The notes: generated by a model from the sequence alone, not told the origin. 64,000 nt of DNA from an uncultured Lachnoclostridium sp. (GCA_930986645.1 CAKNJS010000002.1:1-64000); one strand, 5' to 3'; positions 37,907-49,253 are shown, counted from the first letter of the stretch. A program made the numbers and translations.

Positions 37907-39406
37907 ATGAGAGCGAGAAAAGAACTGAAAAAACCAAGGATCGGGATCTACTCTATGGGACTGAAACATTATTGGGGACAGTTCCCGGGCATGAAAGAGC
38001 GTCTGACAGAGTATGGCAGATTTATTGCCCATAAGGTTGAAAGCATGGGAAGTGAAGTTTACTTTTATGGGATGGTAGACTGTGAGCAGGAGGGACAGAA
38101 GGCCGGAGAGTATTTTAATGAAAAGAATGTGGATCTTATCTTTGCACATTCTGCCACATATGTTACGAGCGCATCGATCCTGCCTGTGCATCAGGTCTGC
38201 AAAGCTCCGGCAGTGGTGCTGAATCTTCAGCCGACAGCACGTATTAATTATGAAAAGACAACGACGGGAGAGTGGCTTGCACACTGTGGCGCGTGTCCGG
38301 TCCCGGAAATTTCAAATGCGATTAACAGGGCGGGAATTGAATATCGTGTCATTAACGGTCTCCTCGGACTGGACTATACACCTGAGATTTCTATGACAGA
38401 TGAAAATACTGCTGATCGTCCGGAAGCAATACGTGCATGGAAAAAGATAGAAGAATGGGTACTGGCTGCCAAGGTTAAACGTAATCTTCAGGGAGCACGG
38501 TTCGGGTTCCTCGGGAATACTTACAGCGGAATGCTGGATATGTACAGTGATTTTACTATGTTTCAGGGACAGACAGGCGCGCACCTGCAGGTGCTTGAGA
38601 TGTGCGATCTTGACAAACATCTTCAGAAAGTGACAGATGAAGAAGTTAAGGAGAAGAGAAAAGAAATCGAGGAATTTTTTGTGATCAGTGAGGATGATGC
38701 GGCAGATCCTCTGGCACAGAAACCGACAGAAGAACAGCTCAACTGGTCGGCAAAAGTGGCAGTTGCACAGGAAAAACTTGTGGATGAATTTGATCTGGAT
38801 GCTTTGACATATTATTATCACGGAGCTCCGGGCAATCACTATGAAGACGTGCAGGGAGGTTTTATCGTCGGACACTCGCTTCTTACCGCTGACGGGATTC
38901 CCTGTGCCGGAGAAGGAGATCTGAAAACCTGTCTTGCCATGAAGATATGTGATATTATAGGAAAAGGCGGAAGCTTTTGCGAGATAGTGACTACAGATTA
39001 TGAGGATGGGACAATCTTGCTCGGCCATGACGGTCCGTTCCATTTGGAAATCGCAAAGGAGAAACCAATTTTGCGCGGCATGGGGCTCTATCATGGCAAA
39101 CAGGGGACGGGGGTTTCTGTAGAGGCAAAAGTGCGAACCGGAGATATTACAAATCTTGCGTGTACGCAGACTGTTGACGGTACATTGAAATTCATTATTA
39201 CCGAGGCTGAGTCTACGGACGGCCCCATAATGACGATTGGTAATACACAGACGCCGGTTAAATTCAAGTCTGATCCTGATACATATATGGATAAATGGTT
39301 TGCTGAGGCACCGACACATCATTTTGCAATGAGTGTAGGACACAATGCAGAAGTGTTCAAAAAAGTCGCTGATCTGCTTCACATACCGGCAGTCGTGTTA
39401 GAGTAA
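37907..39406 (+). CDS. L-fucose/L-arabinose isomerase family protein
   Basis: Family-like fold text (FGFLGNTYSGMLDMYSDF, GEGDLKTCLAMKICDIIG); 499 aa; adjacent to mutarotase. Confidence 0.8.
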   Translation: MRARKELKKPRIGIYSMGLKHYWGQFPGMKERLTEYGRFIAHKVESMGSEVYFYGMVDCEQEGQKAGEYFNEKNVDLIFAHSATYVTSASILPVHQVCKAPAVVLNLQPTARINYEKTTTGEWLAHCGACPVPEISNAINRAGIEYRVINGLLGLDYTPEISMTDENTADRPEAIRAWKKIEEWVLAAKVKRNLQGARFGFLGNTYSGMLDMYSDFTMFQGQTGAHLQVLEMCDLDKHLQKVTDEEVKEKRKEIEEFFVISEDDAADPLAQKPTEEQLNWSAKVAVAQEKLVDEFDLDALTYYYHGAPGNHYEDVQGGFIVGHSLLTADGIPCAGEGDLKTCLAMKICDIIGKGGSFCEIVTTDYEDGTILLGHDGPFHLEIAKEKPILRGMGLYHGKQGTGVSVEAKVRTGDITNLACTQTVDGTLKFIITEAESTDGPIMTIGNTQTPVKFKSDPDTYMDKWFAEAPTHHFAMSVGHNAEVFKKVADLLHIPAVVLE

Positions 39407-39514
39407 AGTGATAAAATTTTACCTGAATTATAAGATTATTCCTCTATGCTGCCGATGCTATATAGAGTAATATCTATTATAGAAAGTAAAATCAGGAAAG
39501 GCAGGTAAATCGAT

Positions 39515-39829
39515 ATGGTAAGAAAAGGATTTAAAATGAAACTCTATCCGGGTATGGAAGCAGAGTACGAGAAACGTCACAATGAGCTGTGGCCGGAGAT
39601 GCAGGATATGATCCATGAGTACGGCGGGAAGAATTATACAATTTTTCTTGACAGAGAGACACTGGTACTCTACGGATACATAGAAGTAGAAGACCCGGCA
39701 AAGTGGGACGAGAGCGCAGATACTGCAATCAACCGGAAATGGTGGGATTTCATGGCTGATATCATGGAGACGAATCCGGATAACAGTCCGGTGTCCGTGG
39801 ATCTGCATGAGGTGTTCCATTTAGATTAG
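39515..39829 (+). CDS. rhaM: L-rhamnose mutarotase family protein
   Basis: 104 aa; KMKLYPGMEAEYEKRHNELWPEM...WWDFMADIMETNPDNSP is characteristic of the RhaM/YiiL family. Confidence 0.92.
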   Translation: MVRKGFKMKLYPGMEAEYEKRHNELWPEMQDMIHEYGGKNYTIFLDRETLVLYGYIEVEDPAKWDESADTAINRKWWDFMADIMETNPDNSPVSVDLHEVFHLD

Positions 39830-39853
39830 TCAAATCAGAGAGAATTGTGCTTT

Positions 39854-39900
39854 AAAACAGCAGCAGGAGAGATAAAGATCCGTTTCCCTGCTGCTGTTTT
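39854..39900 (+). terminator. Rho-independent terminator
   Basis: AAAACAGCAGCAGG...CCTGCTGCTGTTTTTAT. Confidence 0.85.
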
Positions 39901-39916
39901 TATGTAATTTTTAGAG

Positions 39917-40048
39917 ATGCATGAAGAATATCAGCTGAGTAAGAAGCCAATGCAGATAGATATTCTTATAAGAAAAATGCGGCCTTTCGACAGAACAGGT
40001 GAAGGAAATCTTGGAATAACGGTGTCTGAAGGAAAAGCAGCAGTTTAG
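39917..40048 (+). pseudogene. Possible remnant of an Rpn-like/PD-(D/E)XK nuclease-transposase family gene
   Basis: 43-codon ORF MHEEYQLSKKPMQIDILIRKMRPFDRTGEGNLGITVSEGKAAV; EYQLSKKPMQIDILI resembles that family from memory; no full-length ORF. Confidence 0.35.
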
Positions 40049-40168
40049 CGAGCGGCTTCATGCATATTGACAGAAGCATATATAATATAATATGGAAAGA
40101 GACCTGCCTGCGGGTTCAGATGCAGGAGTATGTCGAATATGGATAAAGAAAAGCGCAGGTGTAAATAT

Positions 40169-40933
40169 ATGAAAAGAAAGAACAAGCCGTTCACCCGGTA
40201 TGCGGAAGCAGGTCTTGCAGTGCTGATCGTTCTCACGCTCGGGCTGGCCGGAGCTGCAGGAGGCTTATCTCCGCGTGCTGCTCAGAGCGAACAGGCTGGA
40301 GCAGATGTTGAGGATATAAGTGCAAATGGCAGGGAAGAAAATGCAAATTGGGAAACTGCATCACAGCCGGATAACGGAGAAACGCAGGCGGCGGCAGCGG
40401 ACGGGCAGTATCCGATCATGGGAAACAGCGATGTCACAGTACAGGAGATGGTAGATTATTTTAATGCATCCGGAGAGGAGTATCCTGCGGAAGAACTCTC
40501 TGAGGGCGGTGCGGATTCCATCGAGACATTCTGCCAGATGTATTACGACGAGGCAGCAGCAGAAGGGGTGCGCCCGGAAGTTGCCTTTGCACAGACTATG
40601 AAGGAGACAGGATTTCTCCAGTATGGCGGTGATGCCTCTATTGAGCAGTTCAATTTCGCCGGACTGGGAACAACAGGAAATGGTGTGCCGGGCAATTCCT
40701 ATCCGGATGTACAGACGGGGATACGCGCACAAATCCAGCACCTCAAGGCTTATGCTACATCAGATTCACTGAATCAGGAGTGCGTAGATGACCGCTATGA
40801 CTATGTGAAGAAAGGTTCAGCGCCCTATGTGCAGTGGCTTGGGCAGCAGGAGAATCCGGAGGGGGTCGGCTGGGCTGCCGGTGATAATTACGGATATGAT
40901 ATAGTGGGGATGATTGAAGATATGATGGAATGA
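40169..40933 (+). CDS. Secreted/anchored glucosaminidase-domain cell wall hydrolase
   Basis: N-terminal TM, FAQTMKETGFLQYGGD...FNFAGLGTTGNG...GIRAQIQHLKAYA. Confidence 0.88.
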   Translation: MKRKNKPFTRYAEAGLAVLIVLTLGLAGAAGGLSPRAAQSEQAGADVEDISANGREENANWETASQPDNGETQAAAADGQYPIMGNSDVTVQEMVDYFNASGEEYPAEELSEGGADSIETFCQMYYDEAAAEGVRPEVAFAQTMKETGFLQYGGDASIEQFNFAGLGTTGNGVPGNSYPDVQTGIRAQIQHLKAYATSDSLNQECVDDRYDYVKKGSAPYVQWLGQQENPEGVGWAAGDNYGYDIVGMIEDMME

Positions 40934-41031
40934 ACTGATATCTTAAGATTATTTAAACTTCTTGACAAATCCGCGTCATACGACTATAGTATTTGATAGT
41001 TAATTTTTAGTTAATACTATTGTAACAAAGG

Positions 41032-41316
41032 TGACGAGGAAGAGGAGTACACTGTTACTTCCGTCAGAGAGAACCGCCCGCGGGCTGAAAGGCGGTTTCG
41101 GAAAAGGATAGTGGAAGGTAGCTTTTGAACCGGATGGCCGAAGAGTGTCTGCACAGATAGATAAAGATACAGGTAAGCTGTCCCGGAGTGGTCCACGTTA
41201 CAGGACTCATGAGGTATATTTCCAGACAGGAGCCGGTCTCCGCGTTTAGGAAATGTATGAAATAAGGTGGTACCGCGGATTCTTCGCCCTTTACGTTATG
41301 TAAAGGGCGTTTCTTT
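41032..41316 (+). ncRNA. T-box leader upstream of valS
   Basis: AGTA and AGAGA motifs, antiterminator AATAAGGTGGTACCGCGG, terminator CGCCCTTTAC-GTTAT-GTAAAGGGCG-TTTCTTT (41285-41316). Confidence 0.95.
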
Positions 41317-41432
41317 ATATAAGTGTGAAAATTCCGTGAACACCGGGAGATACAGTCCGTCCGGCGGATGCGCATGATGCGGGGACAGGGACGGACGCAG
41401 GAATTCTATGAGGGAGATACAAGGAGAACACA

Positions 41433-44084
41433 ATGAGCAAAGAATTAGCAAAGACTTATGATCCGAAAGCGATCGAAGAAAAATTGTATGACAAATGGTG
41501 TGAAAACAAATATTTCCATGCGGAAGTGGACCGCAGCAGAAAACCGTTTACGACGGTGATGCCGCCTCCGAATATCACAGGAAAGCTTCATATGGGCCAT
41601 GCCCTTGACAATACGCTTCAGGATATTCTGATCCGCTATAAGAGAATGGAAGGATATAACGCACTGTGGATTCCGGGAACAGACCATGCGGCTATCTCTA
41701 CTGAGGTAAAGGTGACAAACCAGCTGAAAGACGAAGGTATTGATAAGAAAGAGCTGGGACGTGAAGGGTTCCTGAAGAGAGTATGGCAGTGGAAAGAAGA
41801 ATATGCCGGAACTATTGAGAACCAGCTTAAGAAGCTGGGAATCTCCTGTGACTGGGATAGAGAGCGCTTTACTATGGATGAGGGGTGCTCTAAGGCAGTT
41901 GAGGAAGTATTTATCAGTCTGTATAACAAAGGATACATCTATAAAGGTTCAAGGATCATCAACTGGTGTCCGAAATGTAAGACTTCCCTTTCTGACGCAG
42001 AGGTAGAGCATGAGGAGCAGGAAGGACATTTCTGGCATATTAAGTATCCGATCGTGGGGACAGACCGTTTCCTTGAGATTGCGACGACACGCCCCGAGAC
42101 CATGCTGGGAGATACTGCTATCGCTGTGCATCCGGATGATGAACGCTATAAAGATATCGTAGGCAAGAATGTTATCCTGCCGCTTGTAGGACGTGAAATC
42201 CCGATCGTGGCGGATTACTATGTAGACAAAGAGTTCGGTACAGGAGCGGTGAAGATTACGCCTGCACATGACCCGAACGACTTCGAAGTGGGCAAACGTC
42301 ATAACCTGCCGGAGATCAATATTATGAATGATGACGCCACTATAAATGAAAACGGCGGAAAATATGCAGGCATGGACCGCTACGAGGCAAGAGAGGCGAT
42401 CGTGAAAGAACTGGATGAGCAGGGCTATCTTGTAAAAGTAGTTCCGCATACTCATGCAGTGGGAACTCATGACCGCTGCGGTACGACGGTAGAGCCGCTC
42501 ATCAAACAGCAGTGGTTTGTAAAAATGGACGAACTGGCAAAGCCGGCCATTAATGCGGTAAAGACCGGTGAACTGAAATTTGTGCCGGACCGTTTTGACA
42601 AGATCTATCTGCACTGGCTGGAAAATATCAAAGACTGGTGTATTTCACGTCAGATCTGGTGGGGACACAGGATCCCGGCATATTACTGCGATGAGTGCGG
42701 TGAGGTTGTGGTTGACCGTCGCGCGCCGGAGAAGTGCCCGAAGTGCGGCTGTACCCATTTCACGCAGGATGAGGATACACTGGACACATGGTTCTCGTCA
42801 GCGCTGTGGCCGTTCTCCACACTGGGATGGCCGGACAAGACTGAGGATCTGGACTATTTCTACCCGACGGATGTACTTGTGACAGGGTATGACATTATCT
42901 TCTTCTGGGTAATCCGTATGGTATTTTCAGGATATGCACACACTGGAAAATCACCGTTCCATACCGTGCTCATCCACGGACTGGTACGCGATTCTCAGGG
43001 ACGCAAGATGAGCAAGTCTCTCGGAAACGGCATCGATCCGCTGGAGATCATCGACAAATACGGTGCTGACGCGCTCAGACTTACGCTTGTGACCGGAAAC
43101 GCGCCGGGCAACGATATGCGTTTCTACAACGAAAGGGTAGAGGCGAGCAGAAACTTTGCCAACAAGGTTTGGAACGCATCCCGGTTCATCCTCATGAATA
43201 TGAAAGACGGAACAGCGATCGAGAAACCGGACGATGCGCTGCTTACGCCTGCTGACCGCTGGATCCTCTCCTCGGTGAACACACTGGCCAAAGACGTGAC
43301 AGAGAATATGGATAAATACGAGCTCGGTATCGCGGTACAGAAGGTATATGACTTTATCTGGGATGAGTTCTGCGACTGGTATGTGGAGCTGGCAAAATAC
43401 CGCATCTATCACGCAGAGGAAGATCCGAAATCTGCAAACTGTGCTCTCTGGACGCTGAAGACGGTGCTTGCACAGGCACTGAAACTGCTTCATCCGTTTA
43501 TGCCGTTTATCACAGAAGAAATCTACAGCGCTTTGGTGCCGGAGGAAGAATCTCTGATGATGTCGAGCTGGCCGGTATATAGAGAGGACTGGGCATTCCC
43601 GATCGCAGAGAAAGTTATGGACCGCGTGAAAGCGATGACGAGAGGTATCCGTAATATCCGCTCTGAGATGGATGTTCCGAACAACAGAAAGACGAAAGTA
43701 TATATTGTCAGCGAGGACAATGATATCTGTACAGGAATCGAGGCGTTCAAGGAATCGCTTATGCCGCTGATGATGGCAAGCGAGATCATTGTCCACAAGA
43801 CGAAACAGGATGTGGATGATAATGCCGTATCTGTTGTAGTACCGGATGCCGTTGTCTATCTGCCCCTTGAGGATCTGGTAGATTTCGAGCAGGAACGCGA
43901 GAGACTGGCTAAAGAAGAAATAAGGTTAAATAAAGAAATAAAGAGGGCGGAAGGCATGCTCTCCAACGAAAAATTTGTGAGCAAGGCTCCGGCGGATAAG
44001 GTTCAGGCGGAGAGAGACAAACTGGAGAAATACACACAGATGCTTGCTCAGGTAAAAGAGAGAATGGCGGGACTTGCAAAGTAG
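41433..44084 (+). CDS. valS: Valyl-tRNA synthetase
   Basis: [29 protein letters not shown], class I motifs; C-terminal coiled coil. Confidence 0.98.
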   Translation: MSKELAKTYDPKAIEEKLYDKWCENKYFHAEVDRSRKPFTTVMPPPNITGKLHMGHALDNTLQDILIRYKRMEGYNALWIPGTDHAAISTEVKVTNQLKDEGIDKKELGREGFLKRVWQWKEEYAGTIENQLKKLGISCDWDRERFTMDEGCSKAVEEVFISLYNKGYIYKGSRIINWCPKCKTSLSDAEVEHEEQEGHFWHIKYPIVGTDRFLEIATTRPETMLGDTAIAVHPDDERYKDIVGKNVILPLVGREIPIVADYYVDKEFGTGAVKITPAHDPNDFEVGKRHNLPEINIMNDDATINENGGKYAGMDRYEAREAIVKELDEQGYLVKVVPHTHAVGTHDRCGTTVEPLIKQQWFVKMDELAKPAINAVKTGELKFVPDRFDKIYLHWLENIKDWCISRQIWWGHRIPAYYCDECGEVVVDRRAPEKCPKCGCTHFTQDEDTLDTWFSSALWPFSTLGWPDKTEDLDYFYPTDVLVTGYDIIFFWVIRMVFSGYAHTGKSPFHTVLIHGLVRDSQGRKMSKSLGNGIDPLEIIDKYGADALRLTLVTGNAPGNDMRFYNERVEASRNFANKVWNASRFILMNMKDGTAIEKPDDALLTPADRWILSSVNTLAKDVTENMDKYELGIAVQKVYDFIWDEFCDWYVELAKYRIYHAEEDPKSANCALWTLKTVLAQALKLLHPFMPFITEEIYSALVPEEESLMMSSWPVYREDWAFPIAEKVMDRVKAMTRGIRNIRSEMDVPNNRKTKVYIVSEDNDICTGIEAFKESLMPLMMASEIIVHKTKQDVDDNAVSVVVPDAVVYLPLEDLVDFEQERERLAKEEIRLNKEIKRAEGMLSNEKFVSKAPADKVQAERDKLEKYTQMLAQVKERMAGLAK

Positions 44085-44127
44085 ACTTCAATTTCCTCTT
44101 AAATGAAGAAAGGATGTACGATCATAC

Positions 44128-46350
44128 ATGAAACGCATTCATATCAGAAAACCTGACATCAAAGGATTTTTTACAAAAGTCAGAAATCTGAAAAAAGAAG
44201 ATATCAAAAGGCATTTTAAAGAGAAGAAAGAGCGCAGGCAGCGCATACTGGAAGAGAGACGCAACAGCAGATTCGCGAAGAAAATGCAGCCGGTATATAA
44301 ATGGATGAACAGACTGTCGCTGCCGCTGCAGTTTCTCCTTGCGTGTGTGATTAACTTCCTGATTGAGACTGTTTCCCGCCTGTCTTTTTTCGAGGCGTGG
44401 GATTACTTAACAGGCACACCGCTTGTGTTTCTGTACAATTCGTTCATGATATTTGTGACGTTTATGATAGTTTATCTGTTCCGGAGAAGAGTGTTTGCCA
44501 GAATACTGATCAGTGTATTCTGGCTGTTCCTCGGAATCTGTAACGGATATCTTCTTACAAAGAGGGTCACACCGTTTAATGCTCAGGATCTGAAAGTTCT
44601 CTCGGATGCCTTAGAACTGACGGGAAACTATTTCAATACATTTGAGCTGGTTATGATCATCATCGGCGTGGTGGCTGTCGTATTCTGGGTTGTCTCCATG
44701 TGGAGAAGAGGCGGACAGTTTACCGGGAAAATGCACAGGATTATCGCACTGTGCGGAGTGGCGGTCTCATTTGCCGCGTGTCTGTGGCTGACAGATGAGG
44801 CGATTGATAAGCGTGTTATTTCAAATTATTTTGGAAATATCGCCTTCGCATACGAAGATTACGGTTTCCCGTACTGCTTTTCCGCCAGCCTGTTTAATAC
44901 CGGAATTAACGAGCCGGCAGGATACAGTGAAGAGACAATGAATAAAATCACGGATAACGGAGAGATGACAAAGAGCACCACAGGGCTTTCAGAGGACGAG
45001 ATGCCCAATATTATGTTCGTGCAGCTTGAATCTTTCTTTGATCCTACAGAGGTTGAGTGGCTGCGGTTCTCCGAAGATCCGATTCCGAATCTGAGAAAAT
45101 TATTTAATGAGTATTCCACGGGCTATTTCAAAGTACCGTCAGTGGGCGCAGGTACAGCAAACACAGAGTTCGAAGTGCTGACGGGAATGAGTATGCGTTT
45201 CTTCGGTCCGGGCGAATATCCGTATAAGACTTACGCAAAGTTTAATCAGATGGAAAGCGCGGCAAGTGCATTGAAAGCGCTTGGATATGGCGCGGAGGCG
45301 CTCCACAATAACGGAGGAAATTTCTACAGCCGTGCACAGGTATTCAATAAAATGGGATTTGACCATTTTACAAGCAAGGAGTTTATGAATATCCTGCAGA
45401 CAACTCCAAAGGGATGGGCGACAGACGATATCCTTGTCCCGAACATTATGGAATCCATGGATACCACGGAAGGGCAGGATTTTGTCTTTACAATAAGTGT
45501 GGAAGGACACGGAGAATATCCGACGGAGAAAGTGCTGGAAGATCCGGAGATCGTTGTCAGCGGAGTTGAGGACGAGGGCGAGAGGAACGCATGGGAATAT
45601 TATGTGAATCTTGTCCACGAGATGGATAAATTTGCCGGCGAGCTGATTGATGCGGTAGAGTCGAGAAACGAACCTACGGTTCTGGTATTTTACGGGGATC
45701 ATCTGCCGACAATGAATCTGGAAGCAAAGGATCTGAAGAGCCGTTATCTCTATAATACAAATTATGTGATCTGGGATAATATCGGACTTGAAAAACAGGA
45801 TGAGAATATTGCCGCATATCAGATTATGGCGGAGGTGTTCGACCGGCTTGATATCCATTCCGGAACAGTATTCAATTATCATCAGCAGCGGCGGGAGACA
45901 AAGGATTACCTCGCGGATCTGGAACTTTTGCAGTATGATATGCTGTACGGCGACCAGTATGTCTATGAGAAGTACGGTATGCCGGTTCCCGAGGAACATA
46001 TGGTTATGGGCGTCAAAGATGCGGAACTTAACCAGATGGTCGTGCAGGCCGACGGTACGACGTACAGTATATACGGAGACAATTTTACGAAGCAGAGCAA
46101 GGTTTATATCAATGGAGAGAAACAGCCTACTACTTTCCTGAATAATACCAGACTGGATCTGAAAGATTCGCAGATTGAAGACGGTGATACCGTTATGGTG
46201 GCGCAGGTGGGCTCCAGCAACACCATATTCCGCGTATCTAAGAGCTATGAATATAATGATGATACACTGACCGAACTCCCTGCTGACCCGAATGCAGTGC
46301 AGAACGGACGACAGGCTTTCGTTGATCAGGAAGAAGAACAGGAACAATGA
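44128..46350 (+). CDS. LTA synthase-family membrane phosphoglycerol transferase
   Basis: N-terminal TM segments, sulfatase fold NIMFVQLESFFDPTEV...SVGAGTANTEFEVLTGMS...YGDHLPTM. Confidence 0.9.
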   Translation: MKRIHIRKPDIKGFFTKVRNLKKEDIKRHFKEKKERRQRILEERRNSRFAKKMQPVYKWMNRLSLPLQFLLACVINFLIETVSRLSFFEAWDYLTGTPLVFLYNSFMIFVTFMIVYLFRRRVFARILISVFWLFLGICNGYLLTKRVTPFNAQDLKVLSDALELTGNYFNTFELVMIIIGVVAVVFWVVSMWRRGGQFTGKMHRIIALCGVAVSFAACLWLTDEAIDKRVISNYFGNIAFAYEDYGFPYCFSASLFNTGINEPAGYSEETMNKITDNGEMTKSTTGLSEDEMPNIMFVQLESFFDPTEVEWLRFSEDPIPNLRKLFNEYSTGYFKVPSVGAGTANTEFEVLTGMSMRFFGPGEYPYKTYAKFNQMESAASALKALGYGAEALHNNGGNFYSRAQVFNKMGFDHFTSKEFMNILQTTPKGWATDDILVPNIMESMDTTEGQDFVFTISVEGHGEYPTEKVLEDPEIVVSGVEDEGERNAWEYYVNLVHEMDKFAGELIDAVESRNEPTVLVFYGDHLPTMNLEAKDLKSRYLYNTNYVIWDNIGLEKQDENIAAYQIMAEVFDRLDIHSGTVFNYHQQRRETKDYLADLELLQYDMLYGDQYVYEKYGMPVPEEHMVMGVKDAELNQMVVQADGTTYSIYGDNFTKQSKVYINGEKQPTTFLNNTRLDLKDSQIEDGDTVMVAQVGSSNTIFRVSKSYEYNDDTLTELPADPNAVQNGRQAFVDQEEEQEQ

Positions 46351-47666
46351 CATACAGCGAAGCAGTAAACTATATACTGGAGATACCTAAATTTACAAAG
46401 AAGAATGATGCGCAGCACACGAAGACTTTTCTCAGATATCTGGGAAATCCTCAGGAAAGCTTAAAAGTGATCCATGTGGCCGGAACAAACGGAAAAGGCT
46501 CTGTGTGTGCGTATCTTGACGGGATGCTCCGTTCGGAGAAAAAACGGACGGGGCTTTTCACATCTCCGCATCTGATAAAGATGAATGAGAGAATTGCCGT
46601 GGACGGCAGACCGGTAAGTGATGAGCTGTTCTGCAGAGCGTTCGATGCCGCTTATACAGCGGCCGCGGAAATGGAGAAACAGGGACTGCCGCATCCGACC
46701 TTTTTTGAATTCCTTCTGGGAATGGCTCTGTATACGTTTCATATTGAAGGGACAGAATATGCGGTTCTGGAGACAGGACTGGGGGGACGGCTGGATGCAA
46801 CCAGTGCGGTGGAACCTCCGCTGATCTGCGCAATTACATCGATAGGATTTGACCATATGCAGTATCTGGGGGAGACGCTTGGAGAGATCGCTGCTGAAAA
46901 GGCCGGGATCATCCGCCCGGGCGTTCCTGTCCTTTACGCCGCGTCCTCGGAGGAAAGCGACAGAGTGATTGAAAAGGAAGCAGAAAAAAACGGGAGCTTC
47001 TGTAAAAAAATCGGGAAAGATGCGTACGAAATTCTCGGAATAGAGGACAAACATATTGCATTTTCCTGTTCCAGTGATTATTATGGAAATACCACGTGGA
47101 AACTAAACAATACCGGAACATACCAGCCGGGTAACGCAATGCTTGCTATGGAAGTGATGAGATATCTTTTCGGAGAGAAAGCACATCCGGACCGGTGGAG
47201 AGAGGTTCTGGCCGATTTAAAATGGGCAGGAAGAATGGAAGAAATCCTTCCCGGAGTGTACGTGGACGGAGCGCATAATATCAGCGCCATTGAGGCGTTT
47301 GTGCAGAGCGTTCCGCAGGATGAGACAGAAAATATGATTTTATTTTCTGCTGTAACAGACAAAGAATACGAGAAGATGGCTGCCGCGCTGAGCAGAGATC
47401 TGCAGGCAGATATTTACGTGGTCACACATATTGACGATCCCCGCGGAACAGCTGCGGAGCAGCTGGGGGAGTGTTTCAGAAAGTATACGGACAGACCCGT
47501 TGTGGTAAAGGAGTCCGTAAGGGAGGCTTTTCTCTGGACGATGAGACACAGAGGCGGACGGAGGCTCTACTGCCTTGGGTCGCTTTATCTGACCGGTATG
47601 ATAGAGGAATTAATTCAGGAGGTAAAAACTGATGCTGAATTACGAAGAAGAATTAAAGAAGTTTAA
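46347..47666 (+). CDS. folC: Bifunctional folylpolyglutamate/dihydrofolate synthase
   Basis: VIHVAGTNGKGSVCAYLDGML, TSPHLIKMNERI, YVDGAHN. Confidence 0.96.
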   Translation: MTYSEAVNYILEIPKFTKKNDAQHTKTFLRYLGNPQESLKVIHVAGTNGKGSVCAYLDGMLRSEKKRTGLFTSPHLIKMNERIAVDGRPVSDELFCRAFDAAYTAAAEMEKQGLPHPTFFEFLLGMALYTFHIEGTEYAVLETGLGGRLDATSAVEPPLICAITSIGFDHMQYLGETLGEIAAEKAGIIRPGVPVLYAASSEESDRVIEKEAEKNGSFCKKIGKDAYEILGIEDKHIAFSCSSDYYGNTTWKLNNTGTYQPGNAMLAMEVMRYLFGEKAHPDRWREVLADLKWAGRMEEILPGVYVDGAHNISAIEAFVQSVPQDETENMILFSAVTDKEYEKMAAALSRDLQADIYVVTHIDDPRGTAAEQLGECFRKYTDRPVVVKESVREAFLWTMRHRGGRRLYCLGSLYLTGMIEELIQEVKTDAELRRRIKEV

Positions 47667-47766
47667 ACCGAGTCTTGAGGTAGAAGAGATTGAGGACGCT
47701 GTCTATCAGGAAGATCTTACAGATATGACAGATCTTCTGAAGCAGGTTATGGATCAGAAGAAATAA
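47632..47766 (+). CDS. Small protein, 44 aa, overlapping the folC 3' end
   Basis: MLNYEEELKKFKPSLEVEEIEDAVYQEDLTDMTDLLKQVMDQKK with RBS CAGGAGGTAAAAACTG; below ORF-track cutoff. Confidence 0.7.
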   Translation: MLNYEEELKKFKPSLEVEEIEDAVYQEDLTDMTDLLKQVMDQKK

Positions 47767-47793
47767 GGTACAGAAAGTTAATGGTGGGTATAA

Positions 47794-49200
47794 ATGGATT
47801 ATACGAAGAAAATCGTATATCAGTCTAATTACTGGTATAACGACGGCTTGCGCAAGGCCCGGAACCGGGATATGTCCGGCGCGATTGCTTCGCTGCGGCG
47901 CAGTCTGCAGTTCAACAGGGAGAATATTGCGGCGAGAAATCTTCTGGGACTGGTCTATTATGGGATAGGTGAGGTGCCGGAAGCGCTGGTTGAATGGATC
48001 ATCAGCAAAAATCTGCGCTCCTATAATAATATAGCGGACTACTACATTAATACAGTACAGGCGTCCGCAAAGGAACTTGAGACAATTAATCTTGCAATAA
48101 AGAAATATAATCAGTGTCTGGCATACTGCCAGCAGAATGGCGAGGATCTGGCGATCATCCAGTTGAAGCAGGTGGTTTCATCCCATCCGTCTTTCCTGAA
48201 AGCGCATCAGCTTCTGGCGCTTCTTTATCTGCATACCGGGCAGTATACACGTGCCCGCCAGATGGTGCGTCAGGCAAGAAAACTGGATACAGGCAATGAA
48301 CTTACTCTGAGATATATGCATGAGCTTACTCATCAGAGGGGAAAGCAGAGACGCAGAACAGAGAAAAAGAAAGAGGATGCTGTAGAGTACAGCCTCGGGA
48401 ATGAGACGATTATCCAGCCAAAGCATTCCAGAGTAAAGGCAATGGCAAGCCATCTTGCGGTTGCCAATATTTTTATCGGAGCGGCGATCGGAGCGGCAGT
48501 GATATGGTTCCTTGTAGCGCCTGCCGTAAACCAGTCTCAGAATGAGCGGATGAATAATCAGATGCGCGACTACAGCGATCAGATCAAGACGCTGGAGGCA
48601 CAGGTCAGCGCCCAGACAAGAACTCTGGACAATTACCGTGCGTCCGGAGAAGAGGTAGAGGCTGATACGAATCAGGCACAGTCGACCAGAGACAGCTATG
48701 AGAGTCTGATGACAGTTGTGGAACAGTATAATTCCGGTGAATACAGCTATGCATCAATGGCGGATTCCCTGATCGGTATTAACAGAGATTATCTCGGAGA
48801 GAGCGGACAGAAAAGATATGATGAACTGACTGATGAAATCTATCCGAGCGCGTGTGATACAAACTTTTCTAACGGAACAGATGCTCTGGATGCCGGAAAC
48901 TATCAGGGAGCGGTCGATGCTCTTTACAAAGTCGTGCGGATGGATGCGGGATATAATGACGGACAGGCGCTTTTTAATCTGGCACAGGCATATATGGGAA
49001 ACGGCGACAATGAGAATGCCGTTACATATTTTCAGCGGGTTGTAGACGAATACGGGGATTCGGAGTACGCGGAAGAGGCCCAGAAGAATCTGGATTCTCT
49101 TTCAGCTGCATCAGACAGCGCTTCTTCCGATGACGGAACTTCAGACAGCGGACAGGCGGATGACGGATCGTCGGACGGGGATGCTTCCGGAGAACAGTGA
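47794..49200 (+). CDS. TPR-repeat membrane protein
   Basis: N-terminal TPRs, TM VANIFIGAAIGAAVIWFLVAPAV, C-terminal TPRs. Confidence 0.88.
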   Translation: MDYTKKIVYQSNYWYNDGLRKARNRDMSGAIASLRRSLQFNRENIAARNLLGLVYYGIGEVPEALVEWIISKNLRSYNNIADYYINTVQASAKELETINLAIKKYNQCLAYCQQNGEDLAIIQLKQVVSSHPSFLKAHQLLALLYLHTGQYTRARQMVRQARKLDTGNELTLRYMHELTHQRGKQRRRTEKKKEDAVEYSLGNETIIQPKHSRVKAMASHLAVANIFIGAAIGAAVIWFLVAPAVNQSQNERMNNQMRDYSDQIKTLEAQVSAQTRTLDNYRASGEEVEADTNQAQSTRDSYESLMTVVEQYNSGEYSYASMADSLIGINRDYLGESGQKRYDELTDEIYPSACDTNFSNGTDALDAGNYQGAVDALYKVVRMDAGYNDGQALFNLAQAYMGNGDNENAVTYFQRVVDEYGDSEYAEEAQKNLDSLSAASDSASSDDGTSDSGQADDGSSDGDASGEQ

Positions 49201-49253
49201 TCTTCCGGTATACAAAGATAAGGATTACAGATAAAGACAGAGAGATACGAATG

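Noticed and set aside
38312-39382. 356-aa antisense ORF over the isomerase gene
   Set aside because: Overlaps a conserved enzyme; no coding character.
45139-46353. 404-aa antisense ORF over the LTA synthase-like gene
   Set aside because: Complete overlap with a recognisable sulfatase-fold enzyme.
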